64,000 nt of DNA, from assembly GCA_910585435.1 (NCBI GenBank), contig CAJUEJ010000023.1:1-64000 (forward strand), in the 5' to 3' direction. Below, piece after piece: positions 45,531 through 54,243 of the stretch; within the stretch, counting starts at the first letter, position 1, and each line of letters starts with the position of its first letter. The position numbers were made by a program, and so were the translations under genes. Source of the DNA: an uncultured Hungatella sp. (GTDB taxonomy: Bacteria > Bacillota > Clostridia > Lachnospirales > Lachnospiraceae). The notes below the pieces were generated by a model. That model was not told the origin of the DNA. It ran no database searches and saw only the letters and a list, made by a program, of their open reading frames with translations.

Positions 45531-46361
45531 ATGAAAAGAGTAGAACGGGATGAACAAAAGAGAATACAATTGAATGTGCTGAGTAGATTTATGGAAATCT
45601 GTGAGAAACACCAACTAAAATATTCTGTTGCCGGAGGAACATTGATTGGAACTATAAGGCATAAGGGATATATCCCATGGGATGATGACATTGATATCCA
45701 TATGCCAAGAAGAGATTATGACAGATTTGTCCAATTATATAAAGAACAATATAATGATGGTAAGATCAAGATAATAGATCGTGACACAGAAAAAAAATAT
45801 CATATGAATTTTGCAAAACTTCATGATACTTCCACGGTATTAAGGGAGAAAAAAGTTATAGATAGATATGCCATGCTCTATGGCATATATATTGATATAT
45901 TTCCGTTGGATTATGTCTCAAAAAATGAGAGTGACAGAAAGAAGTTTTTAAAGAAAAATTATTATGCTTTAAAGATTATTACCATGAATGTTATTAATTT
46001 AGATGTGCCACATAAAAGGAAGATTATGGCATATATATACAATTCGTTATGGTATATCCTTAAATTAGTTCCTCTAAGTATCCTTACAGGGATAGAGGAA
46101 AAGAAAATCAGGAAATATTCGGAGGCAAATATGGATAGCGGATATCTTAGGGAACTAGCATTTGGGGACTTGAATTGTGATTATGTCTTTTATGAATCAG
46201 ATTTTAGTTCTTACATTATAAAAAAATTCGAAAATCTTGATGTCAGGGTACCTATTGGTTATGACAGAGTATTAAGGTGTCAGTATGGTGATTATATGCA
46301 ACTGCCATCTGAATCTGAAAGAATTAATCATGGTTTGGATGTGTATTATGTGGAGGGATGA
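45531..46361 (+). CDS. LicD-family phosphotransferase (second copy)
   Basis: A 276-aa LicD protein with VAGGTLIGTIRHKGYIPWDDDIDIHMPRRDYDRF and YGIYIDIFPLDYV. It is only moderately like the LicD at 39462, so it is not a recent duplicate and may modify a different sugar. ATG 45531 lies after an AGGAAG box; an earlier GTG is rejected. A phospho-substituted polymer carrying two modifications is a reasonable inference. Confidence 0.9.
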   Translation: MKRVERDEQKRIQLNVLSRFMEICEKHQLKYSVAGGTLIGTIRHKGYIPWDDDIDIHMPRRDYDRFVQLYKEQYNDGKIKIIDRDTEKKYHMNFAKLHDTSTVLREKKVIDRYAMLYGIYIDIFPLDYVSKNESDRKKFLKKNYYALKIITMNVINLDVPHKRKIMAYIYNSLWYILKLVPLSILTGIEEKKIRKYSEANMDSGYLRELAFGDLNCDYVFYESDFSSYIIKKFENLDVRVPIGYDRVLRCQYGDYMQLPSESERINHGLDVYYVEG

Positions 46362-46425
46362 TTTTTTTGTATTTTGTAATGGGAAGAATGAAATTGAGTA
46401 AATAATTTAGTCTGGAGGGTAGAAA

Positions 46426-47361
46426 TTGATACGGTGGCTTAACAAGCTCTATGACCTTTTGCACGGACATAATATTGCATATAGAATTATAAAAAAATAC
46501 AAAGGTTACAAAATTGTATCAATATATTCGGGGGTTGGAGATAGAGTATTTGCACTTGCTTATCTAAAAAGCTATCTTAGCAAAAATAATATTTCTAAAT
46601 ACAAAATAGTATCTGCAACACCCGAAAACGCAGTTTACAGATATTTTGGATTTGATAAGGATATTCTTATTTTTTTACCGAAGAAAAAGATGCTCAGTTT
46701 AAACGCCTTTTACACATCTGATTGGGGATTTTCTTTCAGACACAGATATCCTGAATTGTTGTCGATTTCTGCGGATGCATATATGAGAACGGATTTTTTT
46801 AACTATTCAGAACTGTTTTACTATTCAGATGTAATAAAAACGATATTTAAGCTTCCACTTTCAACGGAAGCTTCTAAAGTTAATGTATATAATATATCAT
46901 CTGAACATATGAAGCTATTTGAAACAAAAGAATTAGTGAAGGGCAGAACTATTATCATAAACCCATATGCAAATAGTTGCAACCAGGTTCCGATTGGATT
47001 TTTTCAAAAAATATCCGACAAACTTAAGACATATGGCTTTTTGGTAGTTACTTCTGTAGTGGGGGCTCAAAGGCCTTTGGATGGAACTAAAGGGATAGAT
47101 TTTGAGTTAATTGAAGCAATTGATTTTTGCAATAAGTGTGGATTTGTAATTGGACAGCGAAGCGGATTTATGGATTTAATTTCATTTTCACAGGCGAGGA
47201 TTATTTGTGTTGACAGTATCCTTTATCCGCATTCGGAATTGTTTAGATTGGAAAAATGCTGGCCACGAAATAAAAATATAGTTACAGTAAGATATGGATC
47301 AAGTGATGAAGAAAAACTTATTGATTTTACCGTATCAATAATAAATGAGTGGAGTAAATAA
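46426..47361 (+). CDS. Putative GT-B glycosyltransferase (GT9-like)
   Basis: A 311-aa protein without a strong family signature. The second half (TIIINPYANSCNQVPIGFFQKISDKL ... VIGQRSGFMDLISFSQARIICVD) resembles the donor domain of heptosyltransferase-like GT9 enzymes. The start is TTG 46426 with a CTGGAGGG box. Its end overlaps the upstream part of the next reading frame but not the chosen start of that gene. Glycosyltransferase assignment is moderate, specificity unknown. Confidence 0.55.
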   Translation: MIRWLNKLYDLLHGHNIAYRIIKKYKGYKIVSIYSGVGDRVFALAYLKSYLSKNNISKYKIVSATPENAVYRYFGFDKDILIFLPKKKMLSLNAFYTSDWGFSFRHRYPELLSISADAYMRTDFFNYSELFYYSDVIKTIFKLPLSTEASKVNVYNISSEHMKLFETKELVKGRTIIINPYANSCNQVPIGFFQKISDKLKTYGFLVVTSVVGAQRPLDGTKGIDFELIEAIDFCNKCGFVIGQRSGFMDLISFSQARIICVDSILYPHSELFRLEKCWPRNKNIVTVRYGSSDEEKLIDFTVSIINEWSK

Positions 47362-47437
47362 ATACTGTGTCAGTTATAAAAATGTTCAAATTTTTTCTGG
47401 TAAATGTGGAAAGAGTATCGAAACGAGGAGGACGGTT

Positions 47438-49540
47438 ATGGATGATTTGAACTACATTATTGTGCAGGCGGGAGGAAAAGGAACACGTATGCAGATACTC
47501 ACGAGAAATAAGCCTAAGGCACTTATTCCGGTGAGTAACCTACCCATGATCTTTCATCTGTTCAAGAAATATCCTAACAAAAAGTTCATTGTAATTGGTG
47601 ATTATAAGTACGATGTGCTTGAGCGATATCTTCACGAATTTGCTAATGTAGAATATGAGACAATATGTGGAACAGGGCATGAGGGCACTTGTGCTGGACT
47701 TCAGGAAGCATTGGCCTATATACCTGTTTGCAGCCGGTTTATGCTTATTTGGTGTGATCTTATTTTGCCAGATGATTATGAAATTCCTGAAAGCGAATCT
47801 AATATTATCGGCATTTCAAAGGACTTTTCATGTCGCTGGATGTGGAAAGATGGAGAGTTTAAGGAAGAACACAGCCAGGAAAATGGTGTGGCAGGCTTCT
47901 TCATTTTTAAGGATAAGTCTGTTATTGCTGATGTACCTGAAGATGGAGAGTTTGTTCGCTGGCTGCGAGACAGTAACGTGAAGTTTACAGGGCAGCCCTT
48001 GTATAGGACAAAAGAATATGGCCTGTATTCTGAGTGGGACAAACTGCCCAAAATGCGTTGCCGCTCCTTTAATAAAATCACAATCCAAGGAGAAAGGCTC
48101 ATTAAGGAAGGAATTAATGATCAGGGTCAGAAGTTAGCCATTCGAGAGGTCGCATGGTATAAGAAGCTTCGTGGGAGATCATTTGATGCAATACCAGCGA
48201 TTTATTCTTATGACCCGCTTATCATGGAATTGATTGATGGTAAGAATATACATGAGTACACATATCTATCTGGTGAACAGAAAAAATATGTCTTGAGGAA
48301 AATTGTCAGTTGTCTCAGAAAAGTACATAATTTGGAATCCGTTCCCTACGATGAGATCAGTTATCGAAACGCATATTTAGACAAGACATATGATAGATTG
48401 GAGAAGGTGAAGAACCTTGTACCATTTGCTAATGACTTAACGGTTACTGTAAATGGTAAGGCGTGTAGAAATATTTTTTATCACCAGGAAGAAGTTGAAA
48501 AGCTTGTCATGCAGTATGCTCCGAGAGAGTTTGTACTTCTTCATGGTGATTGCACATTCAGTAATATTATGCTTAGACATGATACAGATCCTGTACTCAT
48601 CGATCCTCGTGGTTATTTCGGAAAGACAGAATTCTACGGCGATGCAGCTTATGATTGGGTAAAATTATATTATAGCCTCTTCAGCAATTATGATCAGTTT
48701 AATTTAAAACGCTTCAGCCTGGATATCAGAGAAAATGAAGTCAGGCTTGATATTGGATCTAATAACTGGGAAGATATGGAAGAGTGCTTCTTTGAATTGC
48801 TTGAGGGAGAAGTGACCCGTCGCCAAATGAAGCTCCTTCTGGCAATCATTTGGCTCAGTCTTACTACATATACGTGGGAAGACTATGATTCTATCTGTGG
48901 TGCTTTCTATAATGGACTCTATTATCTTGAAGAGGCTCTTGAAATGGAAAGTGCTTATAGTTATTTTGATAAAAACATGAATTTACTTAATGATGCGCTT
49001 AAAGGCGTATCAATGGGTGATATGGACAGAATGATATCCGATTGCGAGAATGCCTTGAAATCAGGTCATAAAGTTATAGCTTCCGGGCTTGGAAAAAACG
49101 TACCTATCTGTGAGAAATTTGAGGGGACTATGATATCTCTTGGGCTGGATGCACAGTTTCTCCACACGAATTCGGCAGTTCATGGAGATATGGGAATGGT
49201 TAAGTCAGGAGACGTATTGATTATCCTTACTAAGAGTGGCAGTACATCGGAGTCAGTGTACCTGGTTGATCTTTTGAAGAAACGGGATGGAGTAAAATTA
49301 TGGCTTATGAGTTGTAATGAACATAGTGTTTTAGCTGATAGCATGGAAAATGTACTTATTGTCCCGTTACAGCATGAAGGGGATTCATGGAACGTCGTAC
49401 CAAACAACTCAACCACGCTGTTTCTGATTGTTCTTCAGACCCTTGCGATGCAGCTAACGAAGAGAATGAATATCACATTGGAAATGTTTAGGCCTAACCA
49501 TCCTGGAGGAGCCATAGGAGTGAAGTTACAGCATGGGTAA
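47438..49540 (+). CDS. Three-domain enzyme: nucleotidyltransferase + APH-like kinase + SIS sugar isomerase
   Basis: A 700-aa fusion. Residues about 1-225 are a sugar nucleotidyltransferase (IIVQAGGKGTRMQILTRNKPKALIPVSNLPMI). About 230-510 is an aminoglycoside/choline-kinase-like domain (LLHGDCTFSNIMLRHDTDPVLIDPRGYFG holds the catalytic HGD and metal D). About 520-700 is a SIS isomerase domain (VIASGLGKNV, LTKSGSTSES, and NHPGGAIG as in arabinose-5-phosphate isomerase). Isomerase, kinase and nucleotidyltransferase are three steps of a nucleotide-sugar pathway; the small HAD phosphatase overlapping by 8 nt could be the fourth. ATG 47438 has a GAGGAGG box. Confidence 0.88.
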   Translation: MDDLNYIIVQAGGKGTRMQILTRNKPKALIPVSNLPMIFHLFKKYPNKKFIVIGDYKYDVLERYLHEFANVEYETICGTGHEGTCAGLQEALAYIPVCSRFMLIWCDLILPDDYEIPESESNIIGISKDFSCRWMWKDGEFKEEHSQENGVAGFFIFKDKSVIADVPEDGEFVRWLRDSNVKFTGQPLYRTKEYGLYSEWDKLPKMRCRSFNKITIQGERLIKEGINDQGQKLAIREVAWYKKLRGRSFDAIPAIYSYDPLIMELIDGKNIHEYTYLSGEQKKYVLRKIVSCLRKVHNLESVPYDEISYRNAYLDKTYDRLEKVKNLVPFANDLTVTVNGKACRNIFYHQEEVEKLVMQYAPREFVLLHGDCTFSNIMLRHDTDPVLIDPRGYFGKTEFYGDAAYDWVKLYYSLFSNYDQFNLKRFSLDIRENEVRLDIGSNNWEDMEECFFELLEGEVTRRQMKLLLAIIWLSLTTYTWEDYDSICGAFYNGLYYLEEALEMESAYSYFDKNMNLLNDALKGVSMGDMDRMISDCENALKSGHKVIASGLGKNVPICEKFEGTMISLGLDAQFLHTNSAVHGDMGMVKSGDVLIILTKSGSTSESVYLVDLLKKRDGVKLWLMSCNEHSVLADSMENVLIVPLQHEGDSWNVVPNNSTTLFLIVLQTLAMQLTKRMNITLEMFRPNHPGGAIGVKLQHG

Positions 49541-49907
49541 ATTAATATTATCAAACCTCGGCCATACATGGCTCTTGGACCTGGACGGGACAATTGTCAA
49601 GCACAATGGTTATAAGCTGGATGGACAAGATTCATTTCTTCCTGGTGCTAAAGCTTTTCTGAAAAATATACCTCCAGATGATATGGTTGTATTCATCACG
49701 TCCAGGATGGATGACTACAAGGAGATGACTGAAAAGTTTCTTGGAGAGCATGGTATTAGATATAACCATATTATATATAATGCTCCGTATGGAGAACGCA
49801 TTCTGATTAATGACGATAAGCCTGGCGGATTGCCAATGGCTAACGCGCTTTCCGTAAGACGTGATGAACCCATCAAAATAGAGATAAGGATTGATAAAAA
49901 TCTGTGA
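49533..49907 (+). CDS. Small HAD-family phosphatase
   Basis: A 124-aa HAD hydrolase without a cap domain: WLLDLDGTIVKHNG gives the DxD nucleophile motif, VVFITSR the second motif, and INDDKPGG the acidic motif. It overlaps the fusion enzyme by 8 nt and its stop TGA shares a base with the next start (TGATG), so all three are translationally coupled. A sugar-bisphosphate or sugar-phosphate phosphatase working with the fusion enzyme is likely, in the manner of GmhB or KdsC (inference). Confidence 0.8.
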   Translation: MGKLILSNLGHTWLLDLDGTIVKHNGYKLDGQDSFLPGAKAFLKNIPPDDMVVFITSRMDDYKEMTEKFLGEHGIRYNHIIYNAPYGERILINDDKPGGLPMANALSVRRDEPIKIEIRIDKNL

Positions 49908-51370
49908 TGAAACAAAAGAGCATCTCATTTAACAGCTTTATTTTTTCGATAAAAAGCATATTAACAGTGCTGTTCCCATTGATTACATACCCATATGCAT
50001 TGCGCGTTCTGGGGGTGAATAATATGGGAAGGTACAATTTTATTAATTCAATTATTGGGTATTTTTTACTCCTTGGCTCTTTAGGAATAGTCAGTTATGC
50101 CAGGCGAGATGGTGCAATTATAAGAAATGATAAAAAAGAATTGTCTCGATTTGCTTCTGAGGTGTTCTCATGTAATATGATACTTACTGTCATATCTTAT
50201 ATCATACTTATCAGCTGTATCTTTTCAGTTGAGAAAATAAGAAATGAGTATATTCTTGCATTGGTACTGTCTTTGGCAATGTTTTTGACAGTTTTTGGGG
50301 TGGAGTGGATATATAGCGTTTACGAAGATTATATATATATCACTATCAGGCAGATTGCGATGCAAATGGTCTCGATGGTAATGCTGTTTTTACTGGTGCA
50401 TGATTCAGATGATTTGATTTTATATTCTATCATTTCAATTACTGCATGTGCTGGTGGGAATATATTTAACTTTGTTCATTCAAGAAAGTATTGTAATATT
50501 GTTTTTACATTTAAGTGTAATTTTAGGAAGCATTTACCGAAAACCTTAGTGTTTTTTGCAAATGCTATGATGATAACAATCTACACAAATACGGATCAAA
50601 CGATGTTAGGCTTTATGTGTGGAGATTATAACGTTGGTTTATATGGGACGGCAGTAAAAATCTATCATGTTCTTTGCTCTGTTTTGACATCTGCATCAAT
50701 TGTGGGCGTGACAACACTGACTAACTTTATAGGAAATAACAAAGTGGAGGCTTACAACAGATTAGCCTCTCATATTTTTTCGATAATCGTTACACTGACC
50801 TTCCCTTTTGTCACAGGCGGCACAATTTTTGCCCATGAAATTATATCGTTATTTGGCGGGATAGAATACATAGAAGCGGTCAATTCTTTAATTATTCTCA
50901 TAATTGGTCTGTTGGGCTATGTTATGGCTGTATTTTGGGGGCAGTGTGTCCTTGTCGCATCAGGGCGGGAAAAATGCCTATTTTATATTACCACAGTAAG
51001 CGCAGTTATTAATCTAATTGGAAATTTTATTCTTATCCCTTATTTTAGGCAGGATGCTGCAGCTTTTACAACTTTGCTTAGCGAGGCAATTACTGCTTTG
51101 CTGACATGGCGTATGGGAAGAAAATTAGTGAAAATCAATTCCGGAGCCCAAGTTGTCGTCCAGTCATTTATTGGCGGAATCTTTGTCATTGTGGTTTCCC
51201 TTGCGTTTAAACATTGGATTAATAAAGGAACCATTGCTTTATTTTCCAGTATAATTGTGGCTGGGGTGGGGTATTTCTGCATTGAATTCCTTATAGGTAA
51301 TCCATTTGTGAAAGGAATGGCATTAAAGGCTATTATGATTTTCAGAGGAAAATTAGGAAGGGAGCAATAA
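49907..51370 (+). CDS. Polysaccharide flippase (Wzx-like, MOP superfamily)
   Basis: A 487-aa membrane protein with about 12-14 hydrophobic segments. The N-terminus FNSFIFSIKSILTVLFPLITYPYALRVLGVNNMGRYNF is typical of Wzx/RfbX flippases. It moves the lipid-linked repeat unit across the membrane for polymerisation by the Wzy-like protein at 44248. No clear ribosome box; coupling to the HAD gene probably drives translation. Confidence 0.9.
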   Translation: MKQKSISFNSFIFSIKSILTVLFPLITYPYALRVLGVNNMGRYNFINSIIGYFLLLGSLGIVSYARRDGAIIRNDKKELSRFASEVFSCNMILTVISYIILISCIFSVEKIRNEYILALVLSLAMFLTVFGVEWIYSVYEDYIYITIRQIAMQMVSMVMLFLLVHDSDDLILYSIISITACAGGNIFNFVHSRKYCNIVFTFKCNFRKHLPKTLVFFANAMMITIYTNTDQTMLGFMCGDYNVGLYGTAVKIYHVLCSVLTSASIVGVTTLTNFIGNNKVEAYNRLASHIFSIIVTLTFPFVTGGTIFAHEIISLFGGIEYIEAVNSLIILIIGLLGYVMAVFWGQCVLVASGREKCLFYITTVSAVINLIGNFILIPYFRQDAAAFTTLLSEAITALLTWRMGRKLVKINSGAQVVVQSFIGGIFVIVVSLAFKHWINKGTIALFSSIIVAGVGYFCIEFLIGNPFVKGMALKAIMIFRGKLGREQ

Positions 51371-51371
51371 T

Positions 51372-52478
51372 GTGGAAATGAAATCCTTTAAAAAAAATAT
51401 AGTTCTCTCAATTAAGAAACTGGGATGGAGAATTATGGATACAGGGAAGATTGAGATTAAAACTGAAAATGGTAGTTTCAATCAAATTCGTTTTATGGGT
51501 ATTGGCTATTGGAAACATATGATTCATGCAAATAGGGGGGGTATTGAGCAACCGATATTTTATCTAAAAATAAATCGTGATGCTCCATATACTATTGAAT
51601 GTATTCAGATGTGGCTTGATGTAATTAAAGATGTTGGTGCTGATTATTATTTTGTGTGTGATAATAAATGGCTGGAGCATAAGGTTTTAAAATCATGTTT
51701 TTTTCCAAATGATGATATCAAGTTTATTTCATCATTTGGAAAGAATATGATCCGCAATGCTGAAAATTTGTATACCGGAAATTGGAAGAATGCGACATAT
51801 GCACATCTAACACCTTTTTACCACGCAAAGAAGAATGGATTTAACAATTTTTGGAGTATAGATGCAGATGACACCTTCTTTTTGATGAATTCTGAACGAA
51901 TTGCTACGGCTTTGAAATGTGTTCAGAATTATGCATTTGAAAGCTGTATGGACATCACATCTCTTGATATGTGGCTTAGCCGCACATGCGGTCAACATTG
52001 GTCTTTTGGAATCACTTATGTGGATACAACCAGAGTGGATTATATTGGGATATTTGATACTGTTAGTTCCCAAGCCTGGATGAAGTCCTATAGTGACATA
52101 GAGGAGATTTTTAATCTTGACTGGTTTTTTACCTTTTTGAGAGATAAGACAGAGGTTAATGTCGGATCGTTTTATGTCAATCACTGTTGGTTTGTGCATT
52201 TTGGCAATTTTATTTCTAATCCAATTTATGGCTGGATAAATTATTGGGATTCGGGAAAGATCCATTATCCTATTCTTGAAAGTGTATACAACAATATGGA
52301 AATTGGCTGCCTGAATATAGCAAATAATGTATTTTCTATTGATGTAGGAGCATCAAAAGAGGAGGGGATGAAGATTCTTGAGAATAGAGTGTGCAAATCA
52401 AGATACTTTAAACAACAGCAGCACAGATTGTTCGATAATGAAAATTTTGCCAATGACAAAAATTTCTTTCGGATATGA
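51372..52478 (+). CDS. Putative glycosyltransferase with DxD-type motif
   Basis: A 368-aa protein. A central FWSIDADDTFFLM looks like the metal-binding DxD of a GT-A fold, preceded by ADYYFVCDN and LTPFYHAKKNGFNN. Otherwise the family is not recognised. The start is GTG 51372, 7 nt after GGAG and two nt after the flippase stop. It ends the operon. A role as late or branching transferase is an inference from position. Confidence 0.5.
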   Translation: MEMKSFKKNIVLSIKKLGWRIMDTGKIEIKTENGSFNQIRFMGIGYWKHMIHANRGGIEQPIFYLKINRDAPYTIECIQMWLDVIKDVGADYYFVCDNKWLEHKVLKSCFFPNDDIKFISSFGKNMIRNAENLYTGNWKNATYAHLTPFYHAKKNGFNNFWSIDADDTFFLMNSERIATALKCVQNYAFESCMDITSLDMWLSRTCGQHWSFGITYVDTTRVDYIGIFDTVSSQAWMKSYSDIEEIFNLDWFFTFLRDKTEVNVGSFYVNHCWFVHFGNFISNPIYGWINYWDSGKIHYPILESVYNNMEIGCLNIANNVFSIDVGASKEEGMKILENRVCKSRYFKQQQHRLFDNENFANDKNFFRI

Positions 52479-52489
52479 TAAGGACTTTC

Positions 52490-52624
52490 ATGGATTATAT
52501 TATACAATCTTACATAAAGAATGAAAAGAAAGAGGTATTTTGGCGGTCGATTACCTCCGGCGAGATAGCGCGGCATATTATTGGTAGTGGCTATCAACGG
52601 CACATCTATCTTGTGGGAGTGTAA
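52490..52624 (+). CDS. Short ORF, possibly the 5' stub of a gene cut by an insertion
   Basis: A 44-codon frame with a good AAGGA box begins MDYIIQSYIKNEKKEVFWRS and ends at the left arm of an IS-end-like hairpin, whose bases supply the stop codon. The ribosome site plus abrupt end suggests a truncated gene, but a chance ORF cannot be excluded. No family recognised. Confidence 0.3.
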   Translation: MDYIIQSYIKNEKKEVFWRSITSGEIARHIIGSGYQRHIYLVGV

Positions 52625-52682
52625 AATAAAGTGCGTAAGTTTTGTTACCGGTAACTTACACACTTTATTTTACACTCTCACA
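52612..52682. repeat. 30-bp inverted repeat hairpin resembling fused insertion-sequence ends
   Basis: Arms 52612-52641 and 52653-52682 match in 28 of 30 positions (GAGTGTAAAATAAAGTG core) with an 11-nt loop containing ACCGGT. The arms look like the terminal repeats of IS256/Mutator-type elements with the transposase removed; I cannot verify the family. It also sits where a terminator for the polysaccharide operon and the convergent Rpn gene would be expected. Confidence 0.65.
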
Positions 52683-52702
52683 ATATTATTACCATGAGCA
52701 AT

Positions 52703-53980
52703 TCAGGCTTGCCAATACATCTCTACTTCTTCTGCAGCCTGTGCCTCATCCATGGAGTACTGTGTTTTCAAATCCAATATTATGCTTCCTTTTGAGATAC
52801 CATGCTTCTTGCCAAATTTTATCAGTTTCATAATGGTATTCTCTTGTGATTCCTGTAACTCTGTCCCCACTTCCTTTTGCAGCTTCTGACGTACTTCCTG
52901 GTGTAACGCTTCTCGCTCTTGCTGTACTGCTTTTAGCTTCTGCTGCAGTATTTCTTGTGCCTTTCGCAATTCTTCCTGTCTTTGCTGTAGCTCCATCTGT
53001 CCTTGTTGTAACTCTGCCTGTCCTTGTTGTAGCTCTGTCCGTTCTTGTTGCAGCTCTGTCCGTTCTTGTTGTAGCTCTGTCCGTTCTTGCTGTAGCTCTG
53101 TCCGTTCTTGCTGTAGCTCTGTCCGTTCTTGCTGTAGTTCCTGTCTGGCTGCCTGTACATCATATGCTTTAAAATGCTTGAATAGTTCTCCCATACGCCT
53201 CTCCTTAATCTGCTTGGTAAATGTCATGATCTCTTCTGACGGTACATTCAATTTTGCAAGCAAACCTTCTACCACCTGCGACATAATTCCTAACAGATAT
53301 TCCGGTGAGGTTTTGGTGATATCCTTCAGCATTTCAGAATCTATCTCCTGGCCCAGGTTTACAAACTCTGCCATATCCTGAAGCTTGTCTATCATCAGCA
53401 TAATGGATATTTCATCCTTTTTCTCCATCAGCTCTTCATTACTGTATTCCTTTAGCTGCAACAGCATACACTCATAATCAGGTATATACTTTTCCAGGAT
53501 ATCGCTTAGCAAAATTCTGTCATGAAGCCTTGTCGCCGCGGTCCAATTCTCTATGCCGTCATAAAACAGAATCGGCAAAATCGGCGGATACCGGAAATTT
53601 TTGGTCTTGCTGATACCTTCATGCTGCCTTTCCTGCTCTTTTTCATAATCCTCCCAAATAAAAGCCATATAGCGAAATATCTGCATAACTACATTATAGT
53701 CCACATCTGACTTATGTTCAATAAGAGAGATTACATAAAACGGCGTTTCTTGTTCTTTTATACGTACCTTTTTCACTACATCTGAATTTCTCTCTTCTGT
53801 AAACATATGTACAAAACGTACTGTAACATCTTCGATGTCCTCCGCCTGAACATGTTTCAGTAAAGGGATATCCACATACCCCCGTAAAAACTGGGCGCAA
53901 AGAGCTGAATCACCAAAAATAAGCTTCGCAGAGCTGTCTTTTGGCTTGGTATTTGATAAAATGTTTCCTGTGTCTTGCAT
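52703..53980 (-). CDS. Rpn-family recombination-promoting nuclease/putative transposase with heptad-repeat tail
   Basis: A 425-aa protein. The N-terminal PD-(D/E)XK domain (LIFGDSALCAQFLRGYV ... SDVVKKVRIKEQETPFYVISLIEHKSDVDYNVVMQIFRYM) is that of the Rpn/YhgA group, which are nucleases linked to RecA-independent recombination. Residues about 280-370 are a coiled coil built of LQQERTE heptads, encoded by 21-bp repeats. Start 53980 has a GGAAAGG box; the frame stays open to 54037. The repeat number can vary by slippage without breaking the frame. Confidence 0.82.
   Translation of the reverse strand: MQDTGNILSNTKPKDSSAKLIFGDSALCAQFLRGYVDIPLLKHVQAEDIEDVTVRFVHMFTEERNSDVVKKVRIKEQETPFYVISLIEHKSDVDYNVVMQIFRYMAFIWEDYEKEQERQHEGISKTKNFRYPPILPILFYDGIENWTAATRLHDRILLSDILEKYIPDYECMLLQLKEYSNEELMEKKDEISIMLMIDKLQDMAEFVNLGQEIDSEMLKDITKTSPEYLLGIMSQVVEGLLAKLNVPSEEIMTFTKQIKERRMGELFKHFKAYDVQAARQELQQERTELQQERTELQQERTELQQERTELQQERTELQQGQAELQQGQMELQQRQEELRKAQEILQQKLKAVQQEREALHQEVRQKLQKEVGTELQESQENTIMKLIKFGKKHGISKGSIILDLKTQYSMDEAQAAEEVEMYWQA
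52989..53135. repeat. Tandem array of seven 21-bp units in the Rpn gene
   Basis: Five near-identical units (53031-53135, AGCTCTGTCCGTTCTTGYTGY) follow two degenerate units (52989-53030) with no spacer. On the minus strand each unit encodes the heptad LQQERTE. This is an in-frame coding minisatellite, not a CRISPR array. Confidence 0.95.
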
Positions 53981-53994
53981 GTCTTCCTTTCCGG

Positions 53995-54053
53995 TATGGG
54001 ATCCAGCCATTTGTATCCCATACCTTTTCCTATTCAATTTTGTTATGGGATAC
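53995..54053. promoter_or_regulatory. Three TATGGGAT-type motifs upstream of the Rpn gene
   Basis: TATGGGAT (53995-54002), GTATCCCATA (54013-54022) and TATGGGATAC (54044-54053) alternate in orientation; the last two form a 10-bp inverted repeat across a 21-nt loop. They overlap the expected promoter/5' region of the Rpn gene and look like operator sites or a folded leader. The remaining ~190 bp to 54243 show nothing else. Confidence 0.4.
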
Positions 54054-54243
54054 TTGTCTGAAATTCCCAGAAGGAATCAGAATGACCTGATTAGAAAACC
54101 AGAATATTATCTTTCCTCTACACTATAACAGAAGCAAACTGTTTTTGCAAGAAGTATTCTCCGTTCGCGATACTTTTATTTTGTAGGCCTTTATTTAGTA
54201 CCTTTCATTTTGTATGGCAAAAGGAGAACGTCATCATAATGCG

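Noticed and set aside
52989..53135. Tandem repeats that could suggest a CRISPR array
   Set aside because: Units are 21 bp with no spacers and encode an in-frame heptad; this is a coding minisatellite.
52846..53172. Plus-strand frame with repeated VLVVALS segments
   Set aside because: It is the antisense shadow of the heptad repeat in the Rpn gene and has no ribosome binding site.
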